Shown: positions 33,896-42,705 of the stretch, piece by piece
Numbering within the stretch: position 1 is the stretch's first letter
How the letters are laid out: each line of letters begins with the position of its first letter
Source of the DNA: Gaiellasilicea sp963705515
GTDB lineage: Bacteria > Actinomycetota > Thermoleophilia > Gaiellales > Gaiellaceae
Reading direction: 5' to 3'
Assembly: GCA_963705515.1 (NCBI GenBank)
Contig: CAVPJV010000008.1
Coordinates: 372,001 to 436,000, forward strand
Length of the DNA stretch: 64,000 nucleotides
The notes under the pieces: model-generated
The model's database searches: none
What the model was told of the DNA's origin: nothing
What the model saw: only the letters and a program-made list of their open reading frames with translations
Position numbers and translations under genes: made by a program

Positions 33896-33901
33896 ATGGT
33901 A
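33896..33901 (-). promoter_or_regulatory. Candidate -10 (TACCAT) of the toxin-antitoxin operon
   Basis: On the minus strand TACCAT ends 6 nt before the ATG at 33889. A direct repeat, ACGGATCGGCACGGATCG, lies just upstream (33902-33919) and could be an operator for the RHH antitoxin. Confidence 0.45.
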
Positions 33902-33938
33902 CACGGATCGGCACGGATCGTGCTCATTGGCGCATCGT

Positions 33939-33944
33939 TACGCT
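33939..33944 (+). promoter_or_regulatory. Candidate -10 (TACGCT) of a leaderless transcript
   Basis: TACGCT ends 7 nt before the GTG at 33952; no SD is visible. Confidence 0.4.
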
Positions 33945-33951
33945 GCTCGCC

Positions 33952-34960
33952 GTGACCGCCGTCCTCTTCACCTGCGCGGGTCAGCGCGTCGACATCGTCT
34001 CTGCGTTCGGCCGCGCCGGCGCAACCACGATCGCCACCGACGCCGACCGCGCTCGCGCCCGCGCTCTACCACGCCCATCACCACGCGCTCGTCGCCCGTG
34101 TCGACACCCCCGGTTACGTTCCGGCGCTGGCGGCGCTCGTCGCCGAGCACGACGTGAGACTGATCGTGCCGCTGACCGACCTCGACCAGATGCTCCTGGC
34201 GCAGTCGCGCGACGCGCTCGCTCCAGCGCTCGTGCTCGTGCCCGAGCCGGAGGTCTGCCGGACGATGGGTGACAAGTACGAGGCGCATCTCTTCTTCGAG
34301 CGTCACGGGATCGCGAGCCCGCGCAGCTGGCTGCCGGAGGAGGTGCCGGACGACGCGCGCTACCCGCTGCTCGTGAAGGTGCGCGAGGGCTTCGGCTCGC
34401 GGCACATCTACCGCGCGCACGATCGCGCCGAGCTCGACTTCTTCCTCGGCTACACGACCGTCGACTCGTTCGCGCAGGAGCTCTGCCAGGGCGAGGAGTT
34501 CTCGGTCGACGTCTTCTGCGACCTCGAGAGCACGTGCCTGAACGCGATCCCGCGGACGATGATCCAGTCGAAGGGCGGCGAGTCGATCAAGGGCGCCTCG
34601 ATCAAGGATGCGGAGCTGATCGAGCACGCGTGCCGGGTCGCGGAAACCGTGGGGATCGTCGGGCCGGCCAACATCCAGTGCTTCCGCGAGCCCGACGGTT
34701 CGCTTCCGGTCACGGACGTAAATCCTCGGTTTGGAGGGGCTTTTCCGCTGCCGCTCGCGTCGGGGTCGCGCTACCCTGAGCTCGCGCTGGCGCTGGCCAA
34801 CGGCGAACGACCGGAGCCGAGGCTGGGCGACTTCCGCGCAGGGGTCCTGATGACGCGCTTCTTTTCCCACCTGTGTCTGACAGCCGAGGACGGCGGTAGC
34901 CTCGTTCCGTTCGCCGAGGAGCTCCCCGAACCGGTTGCTGGCGAGCCCGGCGAGGCGTGA
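33952..34960 (+). CDS. ATP-grasp enzyme (CarB-like); one frame break
   Basis: N-terminal VLFTCAGQRVDIVSAFGRAG is the pre-ATP-grasp domain. Near 34051-34062 the frame moves +1, restoring PALYHAHHHALVARVDTPGY. The ATP-grasp core follows: YPLLVKVREGFGSRHIYRAH, then EFSVDVFCDLES and the metal-binding VTDVNPRFGGAFPLPLASG. Corrected length is about 335 residues. The family makes acyl-phosphates that react with an amine or thiol; the substrate is unknown. It is the second such ligase in this glycan region. Its stop overlaps the next start (GTGA). Confidence 0.8.
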
Positions 34961-36348
34961 TCCGCCTCATCGCGGCAGGACTGGCCCTCCTGGGCCTGGC
35001 GGCGGCATGCGGCGGCAACGTCGAGGAGGTCGCCTCGCCCGAGAAGGCGGCGCCCGACACGGCGCGTGTTCGGGTGAAGCCGAAGCCGACGAAGGTGCTC
35101 GTGACCGTGGTCGACGGCGATACGCACCGGCGCGTCACGGGCGCCCGGGTCGTGATCGGCAAGCGCGCCGGCTACGCGAACACCCGCGGGCTGGCGTCGG
35201 TGAAGATCAAGCGGAGAGCGGCGCTCCCCGTTCGCGTCTCGAAGCCTGGCTACGAGCAGAAGGTCGTGCGCATGCCCTTCAAGCGCAAGCGTGAGGTCAC
35301 CGTGCGCCTCTACCGCGACGATCTGCAGTGGACGATGTACGGCGCCAACAACCGGCGGACGCAGGCGCCCGCCGACATCAAGGTGCGGCCGCCGTTCAGG
35401 GTCGTCTGGTCGCGCGGGGTCGGCTCGCTCGTCGAGTTCCCCGCCGTCGTCGCCGACGGCGTCGCCTATGTCGCCAACTACAAGGGCCACGTCTACGCCC
35501 TGCGGATGAGCAACGGCAAGGTGATCTGGCGGCACCGGCCGAGCCGCGGGAAGATGGCGTCCTCGCCCGCGATCGTCGGCGACGACCTGGTCGTGCACGG
35601 GATGGACGGGATCGTGCGGGTGCTCGACCGGCGCAACGGCCGCCTCCGCTGGCACTTCCGGGTCGGCTCGCCGATCGAGTCGTCGCCGATCGTCTCCGGC
35701 GGGCTCGACTATTTCGGCGCCTGGAACGGCCGCGTGTACGCGCTCGACCTGAAGCGGCGGAAGCTGCGCTGGAGCTATCGCACGGGCTACAAGATCACTT
35801 CGAGCGCGGCGATCGCGGGGAGGACGCTCTACATCGGCGACTACGGCGGCCGCCTGCACGCGCTCGCAACGCGCACGGGCAAGCGACGCTTCGTCCGCTC
35901 GGTCAACGGCCGCGTCTACGGGACGCCGGCCGTCGCCGCGGGCCGCGTGTTCGTCCCCTCGTCGACCGGCAACAGCCTGACCGCGTTCTCCACGTCCGGC
36001 CGCTACCTCTGGCGCGTCGGCACCGGCGGCTACGTCTACTCCTCACCCGCGGTCTGGGCGGGACGTGTCTTCTTCGGCTCCTACAACGGGCGCCTCTACT
36101 CGGTCGCCGCGAAGAGCGGACGCGTGCTCTGGAGCGTGCGCACGGGCGGCCCGGTCTCGGGCGCCGCCGTCGTCGTCGCCGGCGTCGCGTATGCCGGCTC
36201 GACCTGGGGCCGGATCACCGGGGTCGACGCGAAGAGCGGCCGGGTCGTGCTCACGTTCCCGCACGGCGAGTACGTGCCGGTCTCCGGCAACGGCCGCACC
36301 TTGCTGCTGCACGGGTACTCGCGGCTCTGGGCCGTCCGCTCGGCCTGA
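34957..36348 (+). CDS. PQQ-like beta-propeller lipoprotein with carboxypeptidase-regulatory-like domain
   Basis: 463 residues. A signal peptide ending in the lipobox LAAAC (Cys18) predicts an outer-surface lipoprotein. Residues about 45-115 (VLVTVVDGDTHRRVTGARVV and following) look like a carboxypeptidase-regulatory/PEGA-type beta-sandwich. The rest is a propeller of roughly eight blades with repeats of the form GRVYALDLKRRKLRW and SSPAVWAGRVFFGSYNG, as in BamB and PQQ-binding proteins. The residues needed to bind PQQ itself are not evident, so a binding or scaffolding role is more likely than a dehydrogenase. It shares an operon with the ATP-grasp gene. Confidence 0.85.
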   Translation: MIRLIAAGLALLGLAAACGGNVEEVASPEKAAPDTARVRVKPKPTKVLVTVVDGDTHRRVTGARVVIGKRAGYANTRGLASVKIKRRAALPVRVSKPGYEQKVVRMPFKRKREVTVRLYRDDLQWTMYGANNRRTQAPADIKVRPPFRVVWSRGVGSLVEFPAVVADGVAYVANYKGHVYALRMSNGKVIWRHRPSRGKMASSPAIVGDDLVVHGMDGIVRVLDRRNGRLRWHFRVGSPIESSPIVSGGLDYFGAWNGRVYALDLKRRKLRWSYRTGYKITSSAAIAGRTLYIGDYGGRLHALATRTGKRRFVRSVNGRVYGTPAVAAGRVFVPSSTGNSLTAFSTSGRYLWRVGTGGYVYSSPAVWAGRVFFGSYNGRLYSVAAKSGRVLWSVRTGGPVSGAAVVVAGVAYAGSTWGRITGVDAKSGRVVLTFPHGEYVPVSGNGRTLLLHGYSRLWAVRSA

Positions 36349-36375
36349 CGTTTCGATCCGCGCCCTGCGATCGAC

Positions 36376-36381
36376 TACGAT
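36376..36381 (+). promoter_or_regulatory. Candidate -10 (TACGAT) upstream of a mini-cistron
   Basis: TACGAT ends 7 nt before the GTG at 36389, which opens a 9-codon reading frame ahead of the GT-C gene. Confidence 0.35.
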
Positions 36382-36388
36382 CGTCAAT

Positions 36389-36418
36389 GTGACGATCAGC
36401 ACAGCTGGTCGCGAGTGA
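36389..36418 (+). CDS. Possible 9-codon leader cistron (VTISTAGRE)
   Basis: GTG at 36389 follows a TACGAT hexamer at leaderless spacing. The frame codes VTISTAGRE and its TGA (36416-36418) overlaps the GTG (36415) of the membrane GT gene in the GTGA arrangement. A ribosome finishing this short frame could restart on the GT gene, which lacks its own SD. No conserved peptide family is recognised; the frame may be only a spacer. Confidence 0.3.
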   Translation: MTISTAGRE

Positions 36419-37995
36419 GCCGGTTTCCGCCGTGGGTCGCGCCGACCTTCGGCATCGCTGCTCTGTCGGCCGTGCTGCTCGTCCGGCTCGTGCCGGACGT
36501 CCGCGGCAAGCCGATCTTCGAGGACGAGTCGCTGGCGGGCCTCGTCTCGTCGCAACCTCTGCCCGACGTGCTCAGGACGTCGATCCTCGACCGCGGCGGG
36601 GCACCGCTCCACTTCGTGCTCGCCCATCTGGCCCTCGCTCTCCAGCCGTCGCCGACCGGGCTGCGGCTGCTCTCCGTGGTGTTCGCGGTCGCCACCCTGC
36701 CTCTCCTCTTCGACCTGGGACGCCGGCTTGCGGGCTCGCTCGCCGGACTCGCGACCGCGACCTGCGGGGCGACGTCGGAGCTGCTCGGCATCTACGGCAG
36801 CTTCGGGCGGATGTACGCGGTGTTCATCTTCGCCGCCGCGCTGTCGATCGACCTGTTCGTCCGAGCCCTGCAGGAACGAACGCCTGCGTCTGCGCAGGCA
36901 GCAGCGCTCGCTGCGTGGCTCCTGCCCGCCGTGCATCCTTTCGGCATCGTCCTGCTCTGGGCCGAGGCGGTCACGGCGGTCTGGGTATGGCGGTTCCGAA
37001 GCTTCAGGGCGGCAGTACCGGTGCTCGTGATCGGCCTGGCGCTGGTCCCGTTCCTGCTCGCAGACCTGAGGCTCGCCGAGCGCTACTCGGCAGGGCTCGT
37101 GGGTGATTCGAGCCTCGTCACGCCGTATCGTGCCGCCGCCGCACTGGGACGCGCTCTGGGCGGCTTCGCCGGTGGACGGGAACCGATCTTCCTCCTGTTC
37201 GTCGTGCTCGCAGCCGTGGGGGCGATCACGTTGCGACGCCGCGATCGCGGGTGGTTTCTCGGGTTGACGGCGCTCGCGCTGCTGACGCTGCCCGTCGTGC
37301 TCGTGCTGGTGCGCTCGCAGCAGGGGTACTCGGACCACCTGGCGGCGCGACAGTTCGCGTTCGCTCTGCCTCTGTGGTCGGCGCTCGTGGGCGTGGGCGT
37401 CGCCCGGGTTGCGACGCTGACGCGATCGGGGGTCGCGCGCGGGGCGATCCTGACGGCGTTCGGCGTCCTCGCGCTCCTGACGCCGTCCTCCGTGCCCGAT
37501 CCCCGCTCCGCGCAGTCGGGGACGAGGGAGGGAGTCGCGGCGCCGTCGACGTGGCTGCGGCGGCGGCTGATCCCGGGGAGCATCCTCTTTCCGAGCGCGC
37601 CCGTCTTCCTCGCCGCGCTCCCGGAGAGTGGTCGAGCGCATTCGCTGCCGCGCGAGCAGCCGGCGCTCGTCTCCCGTGCTCTCGCCCGTACGCCGTTTCC
37701 GGTCCCGGCCGTGGTTGTCGCCGTTCCGCTCGACGGAGCCGGCGTCGTGGACGCACGCGCGCTCCGCCGCCTCGCCGGCACCCGGTCGGTCGTGAAGGCG
37801 TTTCCCTCCTGGCTCCTGGTGAGCGTGCCCGGCCCGTTCAGAGAGGAGCCGAACGTGCTGCTGGCGATCTCCCGGGTGCTGGATGGAGTGCGCGCGTCCG
37901 TCGCGCCGCGCTCGGCGGCACTCGACGGGTACCTCCGGCAGGGGCGGGCCGCCGTGTGCGGCTCGTTGAGGTCGCACGGAGGACGCTGCAAGTAG
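36415..37995 (+). CDS. GT-C membrane glycosyltransferase (ArnT/GT39/GT83-like)
   Basis: 526 residues with 10-12 membrane helices. The first extracytoplasmic loop carries KPIFEDESLAGLVSSQPLPD, where the acidic pair is the GT-C catalytic signature, followed by LDRGGAPLHFVLAHLALAL. A C-terminal soluble tail of about 150 residues follows the last helix. Such enzymes transfer sugars from polyprenyl-phosphate donors outside the membrane. It resembles the minus-strand GT at 39299-40841 in its DRGGAPLHF loop and tail, so the two are paralogues. Start GTG 36415 overlaps the leader cistron's stop. Confidence 0.82.
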   Translation: MSRFPPWVAPTFGIAALSAVLLVRLVPDVRGKPIFEDESLAGLVSSQPLPDVLRTSILDRGGAPLHFVLAHLALALQPSPTGLRLLSVVFAVATLPLLFDLGRRLAGSLAGLATATCGATSELLGIYGSFGRMYAVFIFAAALSIDLFVRALQERTPASAQAAALAAWLLPAVHPFGIVLLWAEAVTAVWVWRFRSFRAAVPVLVIGLALVPFLLADLRLAERYSAGLVGDSSLVTPYRAAAALGRALGGFAGGREPIFLLFVVLAAVGAITLRRRDRGWFLGLTALALLTLPVVLVLVRSQQGYSDHLAARQFAFALPLWSALVGVGVARVATLTRSGVARGAILTAFGVLALLTPSSVPDPRSAQSGTREGVAAPSTWLRRRLIPGSILFPSAPVFLAALPESGRAHSLPREQPALVSRALARTPFPVPAVVVAVPLDGAGVVDARALRRLAGTRSVVKAFPSWLLVSVPGPFREEPNVLLAISRVLDGVRASVAPRSAALDGYLRQGRAAVCGSLRSHGGRCK

Positions 37996-38048
37996 AGTTG
38001 GGGCCCGAGATGGAGGTCAACCCCGAGATCTCGGTGCGGCGCGCTTGA
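37993..38048 (+). promoter_or_regulatory. TAGAGT -10 overlapping a stop codon, plus a 12-codon leader frame
   Basis: TAGAGT (37993-37998) starts with the TAG stop of the GT-C gene. An ATG at 38010 then opens MEVNPEISVRRA, whose TGA (38046-38048) overlaps the TTG start (38045) of the propeller gene. This copies the stop/-10/leader design seen 1.6 kb upstream. The spacing from TAGAGT to ATG is 11 nt, longer than usual. Confidence 0.3.
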
Positions 38049-39295
38049 CGTGGCGGCGCGCCGCCGTCGCGGCAGTTCTCGCGATCATCGTTGCAGCGGG
38101 TGCTCTGGGGGCGTACGTGATCGACAAGAAGCGAGCCTCCAAGGACGTTCGCGGCTCGTCGACGGAGGAGTTCGTCACGACCGCCGAACCGGAGCCCAAG
38201 CCGCCTCCGGTCGTGCCCCCCGCCGAGGGGATCGCCTGGCCGACCTTTCGATACGACGCCTCTCGTGTCGGTGTGAGCCCCTACGGGCACCGGCCGCCGT
38301 ACAGGGTGGTGTGGGGCTTCGCGGGGAGGTCGCTGGTGGAGTTTCCGCCTGCGGTCGCGTACGGCCGCCTCTTCTTCGCCAACAACGACGGCGTCCTCTT
38401 CGCCGTCGACGCCAAGACCGGCAAGCTCGTCTGGCGCTACCGGTCGGGCCGGGTGCAGGCGTCGTCCCCGACGGTGTTCGGCCGGACCGTGTTCCACACG
38501 TTCCTGTACCGGCCGAAGCAGCCGAAGCAGGCTCAGGACGGCGAGTTGGTCGGCCTCGACGCCGACAGCGGCAAGCTTCGCTGGCGCAAGCGGCTGGCCC
38601 CTTCGGAGTCGTCTCCGCTCGTGCACCGGGGTCGTCTCTATGTCGGCGACTGGAGCGGCAAGGTCTATGCGTTCAACGTTCGGACGGGCCGTCTCCTCTG
38701 GACCTTCGAGACCGGGGGCGAGGTGAAGGGCGCGCTGGCAGCCTCCGGCGGACGCGTGTTCGTCGGCTCGTACGACCATCACGTCTACGCGCTCAACGCC
38801 CGCACGGGAAGGCAGCTCTGGCGAACGGGAGCGCAGCAGCGTCTCGGCAACCGTGGTCGCTTCTACTCGACGCCGGCGATCGCCTACGGACGGGTCTTCA
38901 TCGGCGCCACGGACGGGAAGATGTACGCGTTCGGCGCCGCGAGTGGTCACCTCCTCTGGTCGCATCGGAGCGGCTCCTACATCTACAGCTCGCCGGCGGT
39001 CTGGAAGCGCCTCGTGCTCGCCGGCTCCTACGACGGGCGCTTCTACGCCTTCGACGCGGCGACGGGCGACGTTCGCTGGCGATTCAAGGCTGACGGGCAC
39101 ATCTCGGGGTCGCCGACGGTCATGGCGGGGCTCGTCTACTTCGCGACGCTCAAAGGAACTGCGTTCGCGCTGGACGCGCGTACCGGGAAGCGCGTCTGGC
39201 GGTTCGCGGACGGGCGCTACGCCGCTGCGGTCGCCGATCGCGATCGGGTCTACCAGGTCGGTACGGGTCGGGTCTACGCGCTCGCGCCGCGCTGA
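38045..39295 (+). CDS. Membrane-anchored PQQ-like beta-propeller protein
   Basis: About 416 residues. An N-terminal membrane anchor (VAAVLAIIVAAGALGAYVI) replaces the lipobox of its paralogue at 34957-36348; a Pro-rich linker (EPEPKPPPVVPP) precedes the propeller. Blades repeat the pattern GKLVWRYRSGRVQASSPTVF, GLDADSGKLRWRKR and SSPAVWKRLVLAGSYDGRFY. Corresponding blades are closely similar in the two proteins, pointing to duplication within the cluster. It probably displays the propeller outside the membrane. Start TTG 38045 is the only candidate before the anchor. It ends 3 bases before the stop of the convergent GT-C gene. Confidence 0.83.
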   Translation: MTWRRAAVAAVLAIIVAAGALGAYVIDKKRASKDVRGSSTEEFVTTAEPEPKPPPVVPPAEGIAWPTFRYDASRVGVSPYGHRPPYRVVWGFAGRSLVEFPPAVAYGRLFFANNDGVLFAVDAKTGKLVWRYRSGRVQASSPTVFGRTVFHTFLYRPKQPKQAQDGELVGLDADSGKLRWRKRLAPSESSPLVHRGRLYVGDWSGKVYAFNVRTGRLLWTFETGGEVKGALAASGGRVFVGSYDHHVYALNARTGRQLWRTGAQQRLGNRGRFYSTPAIAYGRVFIGATDGKMYAFGAASGHLLWSHRSGSYIYSSPAVWKRLVLAGSYDGRFYAFDAATGDVRWRFKADGHISGSPTVMAGLVYFATLKGTAFALDARTGKRVWRFADGRYAAAVADRDRVYQVGTGRVYALAPR

Positions 39296-39298
39296 GGG

Positions 39299-40841
39299 CT
39301 ACCTACCCCGCCCGAGCTCGAGCAGCAGCGCCGTCCAACGGTCGGCCGGCGAGTTCAGCGTCCATGCGGTGCGCGCCCGGACGCCCTGGGCGACCAGGGC
39401 CGCAGGTGCGGCCGGCGCCCGCGACCGGATCACGAGCAGGGTCGGCGAGGGGCGCTCGGCTGCGAGGTCGGGGTACCGCGCGACGCGCCTGAGCGCCCGA
39501 TCCACCCGCCGATTGGGGCCGCGGAAGACCCAGAAGCCTCGGCCGGGCTCACTGCCGGCGACGAAGGCGGCGACGTTCGCGCGCCCGCGCTCGGCGAGGC
39601 CGGTCTCGTAGCGAAGGTCGATCCCCGGCAGCTCTTCGACACGGCGGATCGACCGTCCCTCGAGCTCGAGGTAGTCGTCCAGGAGCTCCGGCGGCCGGTC
39701 CGAGATGGGCGTCCCCGTCGACGAGAACAGCACCGCCTCCGGCTCCACCGCCGCCACGAGGTCGCGGAGGCCGAGCTCGTGCATGGCCCGCAGACTGTCG
39801 ACGCGCTCGAGGACGCCGACCGCCACCACAGCCGCGACGGCCGCGGCGCCGACGAGGCGGTGCCGTCCGGCGACCGCGAAGCAGCCCGTGGCGACCAGGA
39901 CGTAGAACACAGGCTCGGCGGGGGCGAGGTAGCGGCCGAAGAAGCGCGTGCTCGCCGGCACCAGCCAGAAGAACGAGATCGGCACGGCGAGCCAGAGCCC
40001 GAGCGCAACGGCGACCCGCCGGCGCGCTCGGCCGAGGGACACGAGCCCGACGAGAGCGAGCGCGAGCAGGAGGATCGCGCCGGTGCCGCCACCCGGTGCG
40101 AGCGCCTGCAGCGCTTCCTCCGGCACGGACCGCCCCGCCGTCGTCTGCAGCCGTCCGCTCTCGAAGACGTCGTAGCGCGACCTGAGCACGGCCAGGGCGT
40201 ACGCATACGGCGCCGCGACCGCGAGCGCGACGGCTGCTCCAGGCAGTGCCTCTCTCGCCAGAGCGGCGGCGCTGCGACCCGACACGAGCAGACCTGTGGC
40301 GACGGCGAGGACGCTGTAGAGAGGCGCGATCGGGTGCACGTAGACGAGCGCGCCGGCCGCAGCGCCGGTGAGGATCCAGTCCCGCCGGGCCGCCGTCCGC
40401 CCGGCGCGTAGCGCGACGAGCGTTGTCGCGAGCACCGCGGCGACGAAGAGGGAGTACATCCGTGCGAACGTGGCCAGGGCGAGGCCGAGCGGGGCGGTGG
40501 CGAGGAGGATCGGAGTCGCCAGCGCCACGAGCTCGCCCGCCAGCTCGTGTGCAAGCCGGGCCGCGAGCAGCAGCGAGATGAGGAAGAACAGGAGCGACGG
40601 CAGCCGGAGCCCTTCGATGCCGCCCGGCGACCGAAGGGTCACGTGCTCGATGAAGAAGTGCAGCGGCGCTCCGCCGCGATCGACGAAGACGTCAGACGAC
40701 GATCGAGGCGTAGGAGCGCTCGGCGAACTCGATCGTGATCCGTTCGTCGAGGTGCAACGGCTCCCACCAGAGCGCCGGCAGAGCGAGAGCCGCGCCACCG
40801 CACACGGCAAGGCCGAGCGCGGCGACGGAACGGGCGTTCAC
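39299..40841 (-). CDS. GT-C membrane glycosyltransferase (ArnT-like); one frame break near the N-terminus
   Basis: From GTG 40841 the N-terminus reads NARSVAALGLAVCGGAALAL and the acidic loop PLHLDERITIEFAERSYAS. The frame then moves +1 between about 40710 and 40695 and continues SSDVFVDRGGAPLHFFIEHV. The rest is 10 or so helices and a soluble tail ending LLLELGRGR. Corrected length is about 513 residues. The DER acidic pair on the first loop is the GT-C signature and would be lost if only the downstream frame were annotated. Paralogue of 36415-37995. Convergent with the propeller gene. Confidence 0.78.
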
Positions 40842-40903
40842 GGTAGCGTCCGGCCGATGATCCGCCAATCATTGCCGCGCCCCGAGTGCGCCGCCACACC
40901 GCG

Positions 40904-41827
40904 ATGAGATACGTCGTCACCGGCGCCGCGGGCTTCATCGGCTCGCACCTGGCCGAGACGCTGCTCGCGGCCGGGCACGACGTGGTCTCCGTCGACTCGT
41001 ACACCGACTACTACGAGCGCGCGCGCAAGGAGCGGAACGCGGCCGCGCTCGACGTGGTCGAGCTGGATCTCGCCGCGGCGCCGCTCGAGCCGATCCTCGC
41101 GGGCGCCGACGGCGTCTTCCATCTCGCCGGCCAGCCCGGGGTGCGCGCGAGCTGGGGAGAGAACTTTGGGCTCTACCTGCAGCGGAACGTGCTCGCCACG
41201 CAGCGCCTCTTCGAAGCGGCGGCGGCGGCGGACGTCAGGGTCGTCTTCGCGTCGTCCTCGTCCGTCTACGGCGACGCCGAGCGCTATCCGACCGCCGAGG
41301 ACGTGGCGCCGCAGCCGATCTCGCCCTACGGGATCACAAAGCTCGCGTGCGAGCAGCTCGCGCACGCGATCGGCCGCGGGCAAGGGCTCGACGCGGTCGT
41401 GCTCCGCTACTTCACGGTCTACGGGCCGAGGCAGCGGCCCGACATGGCGTTCACGGCGATGCTCGAGGCGCTCGCCCGCGGCGACAGCTTCCGGCTCTTC
41501 GGCGACGGCAGCGCGGCGAGGAGCTTCACGTACGTCGGCGACGCGGTCGCGGCGACGGTCGCGGCGATGGAGCGCGGCCGCGACGGCGAGGTCTACAACG
41601 TCGGCGGCGGCGACGAGGCGACGATGAACGAGGCGATCGCCCTCGCGGAGGCGATCTCCGGACGCAGCCTCGACGTCGAGCGGACAGCAGCCGCCACCGG
41701 CGACGTCCGGCGGACGAAGGCCGACGTGGCGAAGGCGGAGGCCGAGCTGGGCTGGTCGCCGCAGACCGGCCTCGAAGAGGGCATGCGGGCGCAGTGGCAG
41801 TGGGCGGCGGTAGAGTCGCCCGCGTGA
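40904..41827 (+). CDS. NAD-dependent nucleotide-sugar epimerase (UDP-glucose 4-epimerase-like)
   Basis: 307 residues. VVTGAAGFIGSHLAETLLAA is the NAD-binding start; FASSSSVYGDAERYPTAED and the catalytic YGITK (SPYGITKLACEQLAHAIG) are intact, as are VLRYFTVYGPRQRPDMAFT and DGSAARSFTYVGD. It resembles WbpP/GalE-type C4 epimerases or UDP-glucuronate epimerases; exact substrate cannot be read. Its stop overlaps the GTG of the Wzz-like gene (GTGA). Confidence 0.88.
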   Translation: MRYVVTGAAGFIGSHLAETLLAAGHDVVSVDSYTDYYERARKERNAAALDVVELDLAAAPLEPILAGADGVFHLAGQPGVRASWGENFGLYLQRNVLATQRLFEAAAAADVRVVFASSSSVYGDAERYPTAEDVAPQPISPYGITKLACEQLAHAIGRGQGLDAVVLRYFTVYGPRQRPDMAFTAMLEALARGDSFRLFGDGSAARSFTYVGDAVAATVAAMERGRDGEVYNVGGGDEATMNEAIALAEAISGRSLDVERTAAATGDVRRTKADVAKAEAELGWSPQTGLEEGMRAQWQWAAVESPA

Positions 41828-42702
41828 ATCGCCCGGAACCCGTCCCCGATCCCGAGGCCGAGCGCGAGGTCGACCTCCGCTCGGTCTGGGAGCGCATCGC
41901 CGCGCGCTGGTGGCTGCCGGTGCTCGGGATCGTGCTCGGAGCCGTGGTCGGCTTCGCGCTCGCGCTCGGCGGCGGCAAGGTCTACGAGGCCGAGACCCTC
42001 GTCGCGATGGGCCAGCCGTTCTCGCCGAACGGCGGCGCGCCGGTGCAGAGCTTCCTCACGAACGCGCGCGCCGTCTCCGAGATCGTCCGCTCCGAGGCGG
42101 CCCTCGAGGCTGCCTCGCGCGCATCGGGCCTACGGGTTCGCGCGCTTCGCGGCAACGTCAGCTCGGCGATTGTCGGCGCCTCCGGCCCCGGCGCGAGACC
42201 GACGGGCGCGCCGCTCGTGACGATCAAGGTGGTCGCGGCCCAGCCCGGCAAGGCGGAGAAGGCGGCCGACGCGCTCGCGAAGGAAGTGATCACGCGTACG
42301 TCGGCGAAGTACGTCGACACGAAGATCACGGCCTTCAACGATCAGCTCGACTCGATCCAGGAGCAGCTGAACTCGCTCGTGCCGCGGATCGCCCTGCTCG
42401 AGGAGGCGGTGAACGAGCCGGGGCTGGCCGCGCTCGACAAGCTCGTCCTCGTCAGCTCGCTCGACAACGCTCAGACGCGGCGCGGCCAGTTGCTCGACCT
42501 CCAGTCGGACGTGCGCCAGCAGCTCGCGCTCGCGGAGAACGTCGAGAAGGCGCAGGTCGTCGAGGCGGCGGCGGCGGTCAAGACGACGGCGCGGAGCGGC
42601 CGCAACGGCGCCCTGATCGGCGCCCTGCTCGGGCTCCTGCTCGGCTGCGCGGCGGCGCTCCTCGCCGATCCGTTCCTCGCGCGCCGCGCCCGCAGCGCCT
42701 GA
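41824..42702 (+). CDS. Wzz/chain-length-determinant-like membrane protein
   Basis: 292 residues. A short cytoplasmic N-terminus with DLRSVWERIAARWWLPVL leads into a first helix (GIVLGAVVGFALALGGG), then an extracytoplasmic part including a helical coiled segment (AFNDQLDSIQEQLNSLVPRI), and a second helix (GALIGALLGLLLGCAAALLA) near the C-terminus. This is the polysaccharide co-polymerase topology that sets chain length. No kinase domain is attached. A 69-bp piece of its 5' end (41851-41919) is repeated with two changes at 45607-45675. Confidence 0.82.
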   Translation: MNRPEPVPDPEAEREVDLRSVWERIAARWWLPVLGIVLGAVVGFALALGGGKVYEAETLVAMGQPFSPNGGAPVQSFLTNARAVSEIVRSEAALEAASRASGLRVRALRGNVSSAIVGASGPGARPTGAPLVTIKVVAAQPGKAEKAADALAKEVITRTSAKYVDTKITAFNDQLDSIQEQLNSLVPRIALLEEAVNEPGLAALDKLVLVSSLDNAQTRRGQLLDLQSDVRQQLALAENVEKAQVVEAAAAVKTTARSGRNGALIGALLGLLLGCAAALLADPFLARRARSA

Positions 42703-42705
42703 GCC

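Noticed and set aside
34957..39295. The propeller proteins as PQQ-dependent dehydrogenases
   Set aside because: Blade repeats are present but the dehydrogenase catalytic and PQQ/calcium-binding residues and the usual 550-700 residue length are not.
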